Shown here: piece by piece, positions 18,484-26,763 of the stretch
How the letters are laid out: every line of letters begins with the position of its first letter
How positions within the stretch are numbered: position 1 is the first letter of the stretch
Assembly (NCBI GenBank): GCA_013694625.1
Contig: JACDCD010000037.1
Location: forward strand, 1-35,958
DNA from: Actinomycetota bacterium
GTDB lineage: Bacteria; Actinomycetota; CADDZG01; WHSQ01
Direction of reading: 5' to 3'
Length of the DNA stretch: 35,958 nt
The notes under the pieces: model-generated
Told to the model about the DNA's origin: nothing
What the model saw: only the letters and a program-made list of their open reading frames with translations
Databases searched by the model: none
Position numbers and translations under genes: made by a program

Positions 18484-19017
18484 CTAGGTGCCGGCCTCGA
18501 ACCTTGCTCTGTAGGCTTGTTGCAACTCGGCTCGATCCTGAAACGTAAAGGCTATGTAGATGTCACTCAGGGCGTCGGTGTACTCCTCCTGGGGAAGGTC
18601 GAACTTGTACGTCACACATCCGCCCTGAAAAACGTAGAAGCGGCTGGCTGTGTAACGCGCCTCGAGGCGGTAAGGCTCCTCCCACAGACGGGTGCCGGAC
18701 TCATCAGAGGGAAGACTCTCTGCCTTGGAGACATCGCATCGAGGCTCGAAGGTTACCAGAAGAGCACCAACGCCACCCCTGTCCAGGCTGAAGGAGAAGC
18801 GTGACCCGGAACTCTTGACGTCCATGGAGTCGATTGTCCAACCTGCGGGCATCGCTTCTATGCAGGGAACGTACTTCGCCTCGGGGACCGACTGCGTCAT
18901 CAGGAAGGTAGTGGCGATGCCCTGTCCATCGCAGGTCGGAACTGCGTCGCGGATGCTGGCGCACCCAGCCAATCCGAGCACAACCGCAATAAAGACAAGC
19001 CACTGTCTGCGTTTCAC
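18484..19017 (-). CDS. predicted lipoprotein of unknown function
   Basis: A 177-aa exported lipoprotein. GTG 19017 is the chosen start: it overlaps the kinase stop as GTGA and begins a clean type II signal peptide (VKRRQWLVFIAVVLGLAGCA) with lipobox LAGC and the lipidated Cys at residue 19. The frame is open farther upstream, but that part is the kinase gene in another frame. The mature part has several further Cys (TCDGQG, VPCIEAM, PRCDVSK, GGCVTYK), an even number that could form disulfides outside the cell. No known domain is recognised. Tight coupling to the kinase-like gene suggests the two proteins work at the membrane together; that is inference. Confidence 0.78.
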   Translation of the reverse strand: MKRRQWLVFIAVVLGLAGCASIRDAVPTCDGQGIATTFLMTQSVPEAKYVPCIEAMPAGWTIDSMDVKSSGSRFSFSLDRGGVGALLVTFEPRCDVSKAESLPSDESGTRLWEEPYRLEARYTASRFYVFQGGCVTYKFDLPQEEYTDALSDIYIAFTFQDRAELQQAYRARFEAGT

Positions 19018-19619
19018 AACAGTCCGGCCGTCTGAAGGTTGCTCGAGATAATCAGGATCGCCACCAGGCCGCTGAGGACGACTCCGGTGGTGAGGCCGAT
19101 CCGTCTCACGCTCCAACGCTGGACCTTGATCGGAGGATGCGGCGGCGCCAGCTCTCTGAAGCAGGCGACAAGATCCTCCCCCGCGCTGCGCATCATCTTG
19201 TGGAGTGAAGGACGCGTCACCTCGGATGTCGCGGCGAACGCCTCGGCGACATCATGAGGTGTGAACAGGCGCAGCGCCCGCTCGTAAACCAGCTCAGGGG
19301 TGCTGCGGATTGCCAGAACCAGCATCATGTTGGCGAGATCTGCAGCCTGGCGCCAGGGGCTGGGGCGCACCTGGCCAAATGCCACATCGATCAGGGCCAC
19401 CTTCTTGTCGCCCCGCACCAGCACGTTGGCCGGCTTGATGTCGCGATGCGCAAGACCGGCGTCCCACATCAGGCGGACCACTCGAAGCGCGTCATCGATC
19501 ACCGCCTCGTCAATCACAGCTTCGCCGCTTTCTCGAGCCCCGTCGATGAACTGGGTGACGAGGAGGTACTCGCGCTCGGGCACGATCTCGACAATGCCGT
19601 AGGGATCTGCGACCGGCAC
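19014..19619 (-). pseudogene. membrane-anchored kinase-like protein, N-lobe missing
   Basis: C-terminal lobe of a eukaryotic-like or lipid-kinase-like protein. Visible are the hinge EYLLVTQFIDGA, the catalytic loop AHRDIKPANVLVR and a magnesium loop reading LIDVAFGQVRPSPWRQAADL. Near the end is a membrane helix (IGLTTGVVLSGLVAILI). A kinase needs about 80-100 more residues (P-loop and Lys) upstream. Instead the recognisable frame reaches only about 19637, where PAP2 coding sequence begins on the other strand. GTG 19619 is the first start available. I recall this type of kinase in actinobacterial proteins fused or adjacent to PAP2 domains. Probably a broken gene; it could still be expressed as a membrane fragment, since the lipoprotein downstream remains coupled to it. 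Confidence 0.7.
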
Positions 19620-19636
19620 CCCTGCATCGCGCGTGA

Positions 19637-19939
19637 CCGCAGGTCTTGGCCTGGAGCCTGGCCGCCGGGGTGGGCGCGGCCCGCCTCTATGTCGGCGCCC
19701 ACCTGCCCCTTGACATCTCCGGGGGGGCCGGGCTGGGCTATGCGGTGGCGGCCGCGGTCCATCTCCTGTTCGGGAGCCCCGCCTCCCCGCCCGGGGGACC
19801 GGCTACGGTCCGCGCTGAAGAAGGCCGGCTTCCGGGCCGATGGTCACGTAGGAGAGCCGAAAAAGCACATCCAAATCCGACCCGTGCGGCTCCCTTTGGC
19901 ACATACTCCACACCCCGGCTTGGGGCGGGGAGCATCTAG
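19637..19939 (+). pseudogene. PAP2-family phosphatase C-terminal remnant
   Basis: From about 19637 the plus strand encodes AWSLAAGVGAARLYVGAHLP followed by LDISGGAGLGYAVAAAVHLL. This is the last catalytic motif (R-x5-H-x3-D) and final membrane helix of a PAP2 lipid phosphatase. The frame is closed upstream by TGA at 19634-19636, so all earlier helices and the first two motifs are missing. After LLFGSPASPPG the frame passes a GGGGG run; shifting one base there gives RLRSALKKAGFRADG, which resembles the linker that leads into the kinase in PAP2-kinase fusions. The frame otherwise ends in TAG at 19937. It abuts the N-truncated kinase on the opposite strand, so both genes are broken at one point. 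Confidence 0.6.
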
Positions 19940-19953
19940 AGCCTGGAGGCTGC

Positions 19954-20193
19954 ATGGAGGAAGCCGGATTGCCCGAGTGGGAGAGATCCATGATCGAGGA
20001 CACCATTCTCGAGGCAGAGAGCCGGGCGCGCCTGGCCGAGGACAGAGCCAGGAGCCGGGCGCTCCAGCTTGCACGCGAGCAGGGCTACCATCGGCTGGCG
20101 CTGGCCATCGAGCGTCCCGAGGTCGCGGGGGTCAGCCCCGCACAGCTCAAGCTGTGGAGCACCGACCCCACTCTCTTCGATCAGGCAGGCTGA
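19954..20193 (+). CDS. small charged helical protein, unknown
   Basis: A 79-aa protein starting at ATG 19954 with GGAGG four to five bases upstream, which supports it being a real gene. The first half is strongly charged and likely one long helix or coiled coil (MIEDTILEAESRARLAEDRA). The second half (GYHRLALAIERPEVAGVSP, then LKLWSTDPTLF) looks globular or disordered. No family recognised. It lies 26 bases before the carboxypeptidase gene on the same strand and may be cotranscribed with it. Low-complexity Arg/Glu/Ala content is common in spurious frames of high-GC DNA, so confidence is moderate. Confidence 0.55.
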   Translation: MEEAGLPEWERSMIEDTILEAESRARLAEDRARSRALQLAREQGYHRLALAIERPEVAGVSPAQLKLWSTDPTLFDQAG

Positions 20194-20219
20194 CGCCCCA
20201 ATCTCCCTGCGGGGAGATA

Positions 20220-21515
20220 ATGTCTCCCATGCCTCCGCTGCGGCGACCGGTCCTGACGATCCTCCTTGTGACCGCCGTCATAGGGGTGGGCGCACCACCC
20301 CCCGCGTGGGCCTTTAGCCCCTGTTCGCCGGGTGACCGGCCGTTCACCTCAACCGTCGCCGGCCATTCCACCGCGGACGACGGGCGCTGGAGCCGGAAAG
20401 TGGACGATCTGCTTCGGGGCCGGCGGATGGGCGTGGCGCTCCTCGAAGCGGGCGCGCCCCTGTATGCATCCAGAGCCAGGGTCCACCGCATTCCCGCCTC
20501 CAACGAGAAGCTGCTGTTGTCCATGGCCCTGCTGGATCGCCTGGGCCCGAAGGCAAGGCTGACAACCTCCGCCTGGTCTCGCCCTCCCAGCAACGGCCTG
20601 ATCAGGGGCGACCTGTGGATCTCCGGAGAAGGCGATCCGTCGATAACGGGGGGCGGTCCCTACGGGGACGTACTGAAGTTCCGCCCGACACGACTCGGGC
20701 GGCTGGCTCGGCGGGTTCAAAAGGCCGGCGTCAGAGAGATCTCCGGGCGAGTCATGGGTCAGACCGGGCCGTTTGACCGCGCTTGGTACGCCCCCGGGTG
20801 GCGCCCCGATTTCCCCCAACTGGAGGTTGCGCTCCCTACCGCTCTTACCTTTGAGGGAAACGTCGCCCACGGCCGGTACACGTCGCACCCTGAGCGCCTC
20901 GCCGCCCGGAAGCTGACCCGACAGCTCGGGCGCCTGGGTGTCGATGTTAGCGAGCGGCCGGGCGCCGGGAAACGCCCTGGGGACCTCGCCCCTCTGGCCC
21001 GGTTGAGCTCCGTTCCTCTCGTGATCCTGATGCGGTGGATGAACCGGCAATCCTCGAACTTCTTCGCGGAGGTCCTGGGCAAGCGCCTGGGGCTCGAGGC
21101 GGCCGGCGCGCCGGGGACGATTGCCAAGGGCGCCCGCGCCATCGAGCAGATGGCCGCCGACCGCGGCGTAGGCGTGGTTGCGCACGATTCCTCAGGGCTT
21201 TCCTATCGGAACCGGATCTCGCCATGGGGGCTGGCGCGATTGCTGGCTTGGGCGGAGGGGCGGAGGTGGGGGCCCAGGCTCAGATACCTCTTGCCCGCTC
21301 CGGGGGAAGGGACGCTGAAGGGACGGTTGAAGGGAGTGCGGGTGAGGGCCAAGACCGGCACGCTGAACGACGTCTCCGCCCTCTCGGGATGGGTGTGGCT
21401 CAGGCGCTCGCGTACATGGGGCGAGTTCTCGATCCTGTCCCGCGGAATGTCCAAGGGCAAAGCGGTCGCGCTGGAAGATCGCATCGTCGGGATCCTGTCC
21501 CGTTCCGCGGCCTGA
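20220..21515 (+). CDS. dacB: D-alanyl-D-alanine carboxypeptidase/endopeptidase (PBP4/S13 family)
   Basis: Exported penicillin-binding protein that trims or cleaves peptidoglycan cross-links; 431 aa. Signal peptide at residues 1-31 (VLTILLVTAVIGVG ... PAWA, cleavage before Phe32). All three serine-hydrolase motifs are present: S94-N-E-K97 in PASNEKLL, S278-S-N280 in RQSSNFF, and K378-T-G380 in RAKTGTLNDVSALSG. The S13-type inserted domain lies between the first two motifs (GDLWISGEGDPSI, LTFEGN). ATG 20220 follows GGGGAG by three bases; an ATG at 20229 is an alternative. The frame extends far upstream without meaning. It is somewhat short for S13 but complete. The gene symbol is by family only. 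Confidence 0.92.
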   Translation: MSPMPPLRRPVLTILLVTAVIGVGAPPPAWAFSPCSPGDRPFTSTVAGHSTADDGRWSRKVDDLLRGRRMGVALLEAGAPLYASRARVHRIPASNEKLLLSMALLDRLGPKARLTTSAWSRPPSNGLIRGDLWISGEGDPSITGGGPYGDVLKFRPTRLGRLARRVQKAGVREISGRVMGQTGPFDRAWYAPGWRPDFPQLEVALPTALTFEGNVAHGRYTSHPERLAARKLTRQLGRLGVDVSERPGAGKRPGDLAPLARLSSVPLVILMRWMNRQSSNFFAEVLGKRLGLEAAGAPGTIAKGARAIEQMAADRGVGVVAHDSSGLSYRNRISPWGLARLLAWAEGRRWGPRLRYLLPAPGEGTLKGRLKGVRVRAKTGTLNDVSALSGWVWLRRSRTWGEFSILSRGMSKGKAVALEDRIVGILSRSAA

Positions 21516-21572
21516 CCCTCCACGAGGAGGAAGGAGCGACCGCTCGGCCCGCCCCCTGCTGATTCCAAGGTT

Positions 21573-21592
21573 CGGCACCCACCTGCGTGCCG
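21573..21592. terminator. hairpin between convergent genes
   Basis: CGGCAC (21573-21578) and GTGCCG (21587-21592) form a 6-bp GC-rich stem with an 8-base loop, between the carboxypeptidase stop (21515) and the stop of the DUF6458-like gene (21605). On the plus strand a pyrimidine-rich CTCTCTT follows within a few bases. This is a possible terminator for either gene; the stem is short, so the call is weak. Confidence 0.4.
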
Positions 21593-21604
21593 GCTCTCTT
21601 GGGG

Positions 21605-21826
21605 CTAGAGGACCTCCCGGTCCCTCTCGCTCACCACCGTGCGCTCACGGCGGTTGTAGGGCGAAAAGCTGCTCCAGAACAGAAGCGAAAGCATCAAACC
21701 CAAGGCTCCCACGACCATCAGGATGATCCCCACCGTGTCGATGTCGATGCCCGAGGTGTCGAACTCGACCGCAAAGGCCAAGATCGCTCCAAGGGCCAGC
21801 AAGAAGATGCTCACTCCGATACCCAT
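21605..21826 (-). CDS. DUF6458-like small membrane protein
   Basis: A 73-aa protein with two membrane helices: GVSIFLLALGAILAFAV and VGIILMVVGALGLMLSLLFW, joined by a short acidic loop (EFDTSGIDIDT), then a charged tail (YNRRERTVVSERDREVL). This pattern matches my recollection of the actinobacterial DUF6458 family of unknown function. ATG 21826 gives the typical MGIG start and has GGAGG ten bases upstream. A GTG at 21832 has better spacing and is a possible alternative. The 124 bases between it and the phosphatase gene hold nothing recognisable. Confidence 0.8.
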   Translation of the reverse strand: MGIGVSIFLLALGAILAFAVEFDTSGIDIDTVGIILMVVGALGLMLSLLFWSSFSPYNRRERTVVSERDREVL

Positions 21827-21950
21827 GACCACATCACCTCCAGAGAACGGGACCCTCGACGGGCTCCAGCACACGCCGGACGACCCTCGACTTACCTCCC
21901 TACTATCGGCGCGACAAATCGGAACTCAACCCCCTCGAAAGCGAGCCCCG

Positions 21951-22547
21951 CTACACGCCCGGGGCAAAGTACGACGCCGAGGTCAGACCCTTGTCGTCGA
22001 GCACCAACGAGGTGATCGATCCGGTGGAGCACTCGAGAAAGCCCAGCCATGGAGGGATCCTTCTCCGGGCCAGCGCCAAGCGGGCCACCAGCACCGGGGT
22101 CTGGTGAGAGACGATGACGATTTCGTGTCCCTCGCACGACGCCATCGCTTGACCGATGACCTCCAGCACGCGCTCCCTGACCTCCGTGAACGATTCGCCC
22201 CAGGAGGGTCTCAAGGGGTTCCGAAACCCCCACAGATGCTTCGGCGAGCGCAGAAGGGCGCCGAGGGTTCGCCCCAGCCCCTCCAGCGTGTTGGCGCTTT
22301 CGGTCAAACGTTCATCGGTGGTCACGTCCAGACCATGGGGAGTAGCGATGATCGCCGCAGTCTCCTGTGCCCGTTCCAAGGGGCTTGCCCACACCCCTCC
22401 GACATCCGCCCGCGCTAGTCTCTGGGCCGCGGCTTGTGCCTGGAGAAGACCACGCTCCGAGAGGTGGTAGCCGGGCAGCCGGCCGTAGATCACCCCCTTG
22501 GGGTTCTCGACCTGTCCGTGGCGGACGAGATGCACGGTCGCCTTCAC
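21951..22547 (-). CDS. histidine phosphatase family protein
   Basis: Phosphoglycerate-mutase-like phosphatase of 198 aa. The catalytic RHG is at residues 9-11 (HLVRHGQVENPKG). Further on come YGRLPGYHLSERG, VWASPLERAQETA with the second Arg, the GESFTEVRERV acid region, and the second catalytic His in IVIVSHQTPVL. GTG 22547 is used because the conserved sequence begins directly after it; the frame is open to 22586 without similarity. The substrate is unknown: members dephosphorylate sugar phosphates, alpha-ribazole phosphate or nucleotides. The gene is divergent from the reductase at 22654, with 106 bases between. Confidence 0.9.
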   Translation of the reverse strand: MKATVHLVRHGQVENPKGVIYGRLPGYHLSERGLLQAQAAAQRLARADVGGVWASPLERAQETAAIIATPHGLDVTTDERLTESANTLEGLGRTLGALLRSPKHLWGFRNPLRPSWGESFTEVRERVLEVIGQAMASCEGHEIVIVSHQTPVLVARLALARRRIPPWLGFLECSTGSITSLVLDDKGLTSASYFAPGV

Positions 22548-22653
22548 GCAGGTTGTCCTTGTGGTAGTGGCTGCATCGGTCCACATTGTCGACCATCGCA
22601 GCCTTGAGCGTTTCGACGAGGCCGCCGGCGCATCGCGTACCCTCCCTTGTTAC

Positions 22654-23784
22654 ATGACCGAAATCCTGCTGTTCGGAGCCTCCGGCCACACCGGACGGTT
22701 GACCGCACGGGCACTGGCGGAGCAGGGCGCAAGCTTCGGGGTCGCAGGAAGGGATCCGGCTGCTCTGGCCGAGGTGGCCGACGCGACGGGTGCGCAGAGT
22801 GTCCGGCGCGCCGATGCAACCGACCCCGACTCCATCGTTCGTGCAGTGCGTGGGGTGAGGGTACTCGTCTCATGCGCCGGGCCCTTCGTGGACATGGGAC
22901 GAGCCGCTGCCGAGGCGGCACTACGCGCCGGCGTCCACTACCTGGATTCCAGCGGCGAGCCGGCATGGGTGGCCCGCCTTCTGGGTTATGACAGCGCCGC
23001 GCACACCAGGGAGATCGCCATGGCGCCGGCGATGGGATGGGACGAGGTCCCTGGGGATGTCGCCTCGACCCTGGCCCTGTCTCCTCCGGCCGACGGAAGG
23101 GGCCCTGGGGGGCCCGGGGATCTCACGCTCACCTATGCCCTCCCGTCGCAGGCCTCGACCGGGACCCTTCGCTCGGCGGTACGGATCATGGGTGCGCCCG
23201 GCGTGTGGAGGCGCGCCGGACGGCCCGTCCAGATACACGCCGGGGAGTGGCATCGGTGGGCGCCGATGCCGCCTCCCCTCGGAGTGAGGTCGAGCTTGGC
23301 ATGGCCGCTCGCGGAAGCCCACCTGGCGCCTCTGCACCTCCCGTTGGCATCGCTTAGAACATTCGTCACCGCAGGGACGATGGCGAGAACCGGGATGCGG
23401 GTCTGGGGGCCGGCGCAACCATTGCTCGCCGGGCCCCGGCGAGCGGATGCCGTCGCTGCCATCCTGCGCCGCTCGGTGACCACGCCAACGGGTCCCCGCG
23501 GTGGAAGGTGGACCATCCTGGCGGAGGGTGGCTCCCCGCAGGGCCACAGGAATGTCGTCATGATGGGCATGGACCCCTACGGCCTGACTGCGGGCATGCT
23601 GGCGACAGGAGCTCGTGTCATGGCCCGGCCCGGCTACGGCGTGACCGGCGTGGTCGCACCCGTCCAGGCGGTGGGACTCGGGACACTCCAGGCCGAGCTC
23701 GCCCGCATGGGGGTTACGACAGACATCCTGGAACGGCCCGAACATGAGGCGGCGATCGGAGCAAACGGAGAAGGGAGGACCTGA
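22654..23784 (+). CDS. saccharopine dehydrogenase-like NAD(P)-binding protein
   Basis: A 376-aa oxidoreductase of the saccharopine dehydrogenase/trans-acting enoyl reductase superfamily. The N-terminal Rossmann motif is GASGHTGR at residues 8-15, followed by ALAEQGASFGVAGRDPAAL and VLVSCAGPFVDMG, both typical. HYLDSSGEPAWV and PAMGWDEVPGDV follow. ATG 22654 starts the conserved part; the frame is open upstream but only as antisense of the phosphatase. A TACCCT box ten bases before the ATG and no ribosome site suggest a very short leader. In mycobacteria related proteins reduce lipid or polyketide intermediates; the substrate here is unknown. The next gene starts four bases after the stop. Confidence 0.87.
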   Translation: MTEILLFGASGHTGRLTARALAEQGASFGVAGRDPAALAEVADATGAQSVRRADATDPDSIVRAVRGVRVLVSCAGPFVDMGRAAAEAALRAGVHYLDSSGEPAWVARLLGYDSAAHTREIAMAPAMGWDEVPGDVASTLALSPPADGRGPGGPGDLTLTYALPSQASTGTLRSAVRIMGAPGVWRRAGRPVQIHAGEWHRWAPMPPPLGVRSSLAWPLAEAHLAPLHLPLASLRTFVTAGTMARTGMRVWGPAQPLLAGPRRADAVAAILRRSVTTPTGPRGGRWTILAEGGSPQGHRNVVMMGMDPYGLTAGMLATGARVMARPGYGVTGVVAPVQAVGLGTLQAELARMGVTTDILERPEHEAAIGANGEGRT

Positions 23785-23788
23785 GGAG

Positions 23789-24169
23789 ATGGGCGCACGG
23801 CTTCAATACGCGAAGGTGATCGACCGGGAGCTCTTCTATTCGCGGGGAGGTCGTATCCATCCCGGCCTCGTCAACGAGGTTGCTCTCAAAGACGGTCAGG
23901 CCGTTGTCGGCGCCTTCCTCGTACTCCGTGCCTGGACGCACGACCACGGTTCGTTCACCGAGCAGTGGAAGATCGAGGGGCCCGGGGGGGCGCTCATCTA
24001 CAGCAGCGTCCCACGCGAGATACATCTCGCGACGACAACCCATGTCGAGAAGCTCGAAGACGAGATCGCGGACCTCGAGATAGAAGATCCAGACCCGGAT
24101 TACCAAGCAGTCTTTCTCCTTGACGACGAGGAGGTCGCACGGACGAGATTCTCGATCAGAGCCTCCTGA
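23789..24169 (+). CDS. conserved-looking protein of unknown function
   Basis: A 126-aa protein starting at ATG 23789, four bases after the stop of the reductase gene. GGGAGG lies about ten bases upstream and GAGGAG touches the ATG. It seems to be a beta-rich N-terminal domain (VVGAFLVLRAWTHDHGSF, EQWKIEGPGGALIYSS) with an acidic helical segment (VEKLEDEIADLEIEDPDPD) and a final strand (VFLLDDEEVARTRFSIRAS). No signal peptide or membrane helix, and no family recognised. Close spacing implies cotranscription with the reductase. The 156 bases after it hold no gene I can support. Confidence 0.7.
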   Translation: MGARLQYAKVIDRELFYSRGGRIHPGLVNEVALKDGQAVVGAFLVLRAWTHDHGSFTEQWKIEGPGGALIYSSVPREIHLATTTHVEKLEDEIADLEIEDPDPDYQAVFLLDDEEVARTRFSIRAS

Positions 24170-24325
24170 CCCAACCCCGCATACGCTCCCACACAGTCGC
24201 CGAGGAGCCCTCAGCACCTCCGACGGTGTTCTATGGCCCACCTATACCCACGCCCGATAACCTCACAGAGCGTTTAGAACAGGCCGTATGACCGACGCCG
24301 ATTACGGCCGCCCGGAGACTCCCCG

Positions 24326-25852
24326 TTGCGTATGAGGACACGCGTGATCCTGGGGGCGGCTCTTTCGCTGGTGGTCGCGCTGGTTGCCATCGGACTCAGA
24401 CTGGCCGTGCCCGCCGACGCTCCCCCGTCGGTGGACTTCGCCCAACCCAATGGGAAGATCAGGCCCCCCTTCGACCCGGCCCCCAGACCGTCCGCCGGCC
24501 CACAGAAGGCGACGACCCAATGCAGTGGCGTCATCGTGACACCGGATCAGGATCTCGGTGCGGTGATCTCCGCTCAGGTTCGGGGGGCCACGATCTGCCT
24601 GCAAGCGGCCGTCTACCGCATAACCGAACCGCTCACCCCCGGCGAGGGGCAGACTCTCATCGGGCAGGCCGGGACGGTGATCGACGGTTCCAAAGTGGTC
24701 ACCGACTGGGAATTCGACGGGGAAAACTGGGTAGCGAACGGTCAAAGCCAGGGGCCTACGGTCATCGAGTGGAGCGGGCCCGAACTGACCTTGCCCCAGG
24801 CGCTCTTCGGTGAGGACCTCTTCCTCGACGGAGAGCCGCTCACGAAAATTGGAGTCTTGGAGGGCGGCACGATCCATGGACGCGCTCCGGACGCCCTGGG
24901 TCCGGGCGAGTACTTCTTCGATTACGACTCCGACACAATCCTTCTGGGCTCGGATCCCGAGGGTCACTTGATCGAGACCTCGGTGGCTCCCGGAGGGATC
25001 GGGGGAACCGCCAGGCACGTGACCATTCGAGGACTTGTCGTCGAACAAACCGCAGGCTACGGGATAGATGGGAATCAGTACTGGTCGGTCAAGGACAACG
25101 AGAGCCGCCTCAACCACACCACAGGGATAGGCGTTTCGGGCTTCAGCCGGATAACACGCAACCTCGTGCATCAAAACGGCAAGTACGGTCTAACCGCAAG
25201 CGGCAGGGACGTTGTTGTGAAATACAACCGCGTTGAATCCAACAACCTCGCCCGATTTTCGACGGTCAACGGAGGCTTTTGGGACGCCGGCGGCTCAAAG
25301 TTCGTCTTTACCGAAGACATGACTCTTCGAGGGAACTATTTCGTCGACAATTTCGGCGACGGCATCTGGCTCGACCTCAACAACTCGAACGCCGATGTCT
25401 ACGGCAACCATTCGAGTGGAAACCAGAGGTTTGGAGTGTTTGTCGAAATTAGCTACCGCGTATCACTCCATGACAACTACATTGGAGCAAATGGCGACTA
25501 CGGAATCTTTGTCAACTCCTCATCACAAGTCGAAGTGGTCAACAATCTCGTAACCGGCGGCGTCGTGCTGGCGCAACAGAGCAGAGGCGAAGGGACACTA
25601 GGGCCCCACGTGGTGGAGGACAGCCTCGTGCGTGGCAATGTCGTTGATCTGTCAACCGGGCGTCAAGGCGTGTTGAGCGGCACGGACGTCGGCGACGGCG
25701 TCTTCACCGAGCAGAATAATAGCTTCGAGGGCAATATCTATCATCTGCCCTCACGTGATGCCGAGAACTTCTTGTGGTCCAACCAGTCCTTTACGGTTCA
25801 GGAATGGGTTGGAGCCGGTCTGGACACGAACGGAGAGTTCTATGCTCGATGA
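24326..25852 (+). CDS. secreted/anchored right-handed beta-helix protein
   Basis: A 508-aa surface protein. An N-terminal hydrophobic helix (VILGAALSLVVALVAIGLRL) acts as signal or anchor, followed by a Pro-rich spacer. From about residue 230 there are repeated parallel beta-helix coils rich in Asn and Gly: VTIRGLVVEQTAGYGIDGNQ, RITRNLVHQNGKYGLTASG, VVVKYNRVESNN, MTLRGNYFVDNFGDGIWLD, VSLHDNYIGANGDYGIFVNS. This is the fold of polysaccharide lyases, epimerases and tailspike-like proteins, so it probably binds or modifies polysaccharide. GGAG lies eight bases before the TTG at 24326; ATG 24332 is an alternative. The second half is only about 48-50% GC, unlike its surroundings, suggesting transfer. 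It lies three bases before a sulfotransferase. Confidence 0.85.
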   Translation: MRMRTRVILGAALSLVVALVAIGLRLAVPADAPPSVDFAQPNGKIRPPFDPAPRPSAGPQKATTQCSGVIVTPDQDLGAVISAQVRGATICLQAAVYRITEPLTPGEGQTLIGQAGTVIDGSKVVTDWEFDGENWVANGQSQGPTVIEWSGPELTLPQALFGEDLFLDGEPLTKIGVLEGGTIHGRAPDALGPGEYFFDYDSDTILLGSDPEGHLIETSVAPGGIGGTARHVTIRGLVVEQTAGYGIDGNQYWSVKDNESRLNHTTGIGVSGFSRITRNLVHQNGKYGLTASGRDVVVKYNRVESNNLARFSTVNGGFWDAGGSKFVFTEDMTLRGNYFVDNFGDGIWLDLNNSNADVYGNHSSGNQRFGVFVEISYRVSLHDNYIGANGDYGIFVNSSSQVEVVNNLVTGGVVLAQQSRGEGTLGPHVVEDSLVRGNVVDLSTGRQGVLSGTDVGDGVFTEQNNSFEGNIYHLPSRDAENFLWSNQSFTVQEWVGAGLDTNGEFYAR

Positions 25853-25864
25853 AAGGTGTGGCTC

Positions 25865-26758
25865 GTGGCCGGAATAGCCAAGACCGTCTCAGAGAACGAG
25901 TCTCTGCGCAGGTTCTTCATTCCCGCCTACCGTTTGCTCGCCAGGACGGTCGTCTTCTACCCCGGCCCTCGGGTGCTTGCCACCAGCGTTCCAAAAGCGG
26001 GCACGCACCTCGTCGCATCACTGCTGAAGAACTTCCCGCGCATGATGTTCTCCGGCAGGCACTCGTCACTTGCAGAATGGGCCTTGCCGGGAACCCGCTC
26101 CGACGTCGCAGGAAACGTTCCTGAACTGGATTGGGATCGCCTCGAACGCGCGCTGAAAGCAGTTAATCGCGGGCACTTCATGACTGCCCACTTTCCGGCC
26201 GTTCCCGAACTGAGGGAGATGTTGCAGCGTCTTGATTACAAGACGGTCTTTATGATCCGCGACCCACGCGACGTGGCCATCTCGAACGCCTTCTACATCA
26301 CCCGGTTGAAGCGCCACTTCCTCAACGAACGCTTCAACCAGGAGATGACCACGCTGGACGAGCGAATCATGGCTTGCATCACAGGGCTTCCGGTTACCGA
26401 GGCCAGTTCAGGACTGATTTCAATCGGACAACGCATCACCAACTATGTCGGGTGGAAGGACGACCCCGGTACGCACCTATGCCGCTTCGAAGACCTCGTA
26501 GGCGCAAACGGAGGGGGAAGCGACGAGGCGCAACGACGCGAGATCGAGTCGATTGCAACCCACATCAACAGGCCTCTGTCCCCCGGTGATATCCAGCGCA
26601 TCGCCAGAAAGACATGGTCACAGGACAGCTCGACCTTCCGGAAGGGCGTGATAGGCGACTGGAAAAACCACTTCAACGACGCTCACAAAGAAGCCTTCAA
26701 GAGGGTCGCCGGACAGGAGCTTGCCGACCTCGGTTTCGAGCGGAATCTCGACTGGTGA
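25865..26758 (+). CDS. PAPS-dependent sulfotransferase
   Basis: Transfers sulfate from 3'-phosphoadenylylsulfate to an acceptor, here probably a glycan or lipid; 297 aa. The 5'-phosphosulfate loop is SVPKAGTHL (41-49). The 3'-phosphate site is RDPRDVAIS (132-140). The C-terminal FRKGVIGDWKNHF is the PAPS-binding RKGxxGDWK motif of the Sulfotransfer_1 family. Two GTG starts exist, 25856 and 25865; GAAAGG lies eight bases before the second, which I use. No signal peptide, so cytosolic or membrane-associated. It follows the beta-helix gene closely and converges with the ligase gene, whose stop is only five bases away. GC is about 55% in parts, lower than neighbouring genes. Confidence 0.92.
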   Translation: MAGIAKTVSENESLRRFFIPAYRLLARTVVFYPGPRVLATSVPKAGTHLVASLLKNFPRMMFSGRHSSLAEWALPGTRSDVAGNVPELDWDRLERALKAVNRGHFMTAHFPAVPELREMLQRLDYKTVFMIRDPRDVAISNAFYITRLKRHFLNERFNQEMTTLDERIMACITGLPVTEASSGLISIGQRITNYVGWKDDPGTHLCRFEDLVGANGGGSDEAQRREIESIATHINRPLSPGDIQRIARKTWSQDSSTFRKGVIGDWKNHFNDAHKEAFKRVAGQELADLGFERNLDW

Positions 26759-26763
26759 CAATC

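Noticed and set aside
19254-20219. Upstream extension of the carboxypeptidase frame by about 322 codons
   Set aside because: The extension runs antisense to the kinase and out of frame with the PAP2 remnant; a signal peptide with a GGGGAG ribosome site sets the start at 20220.
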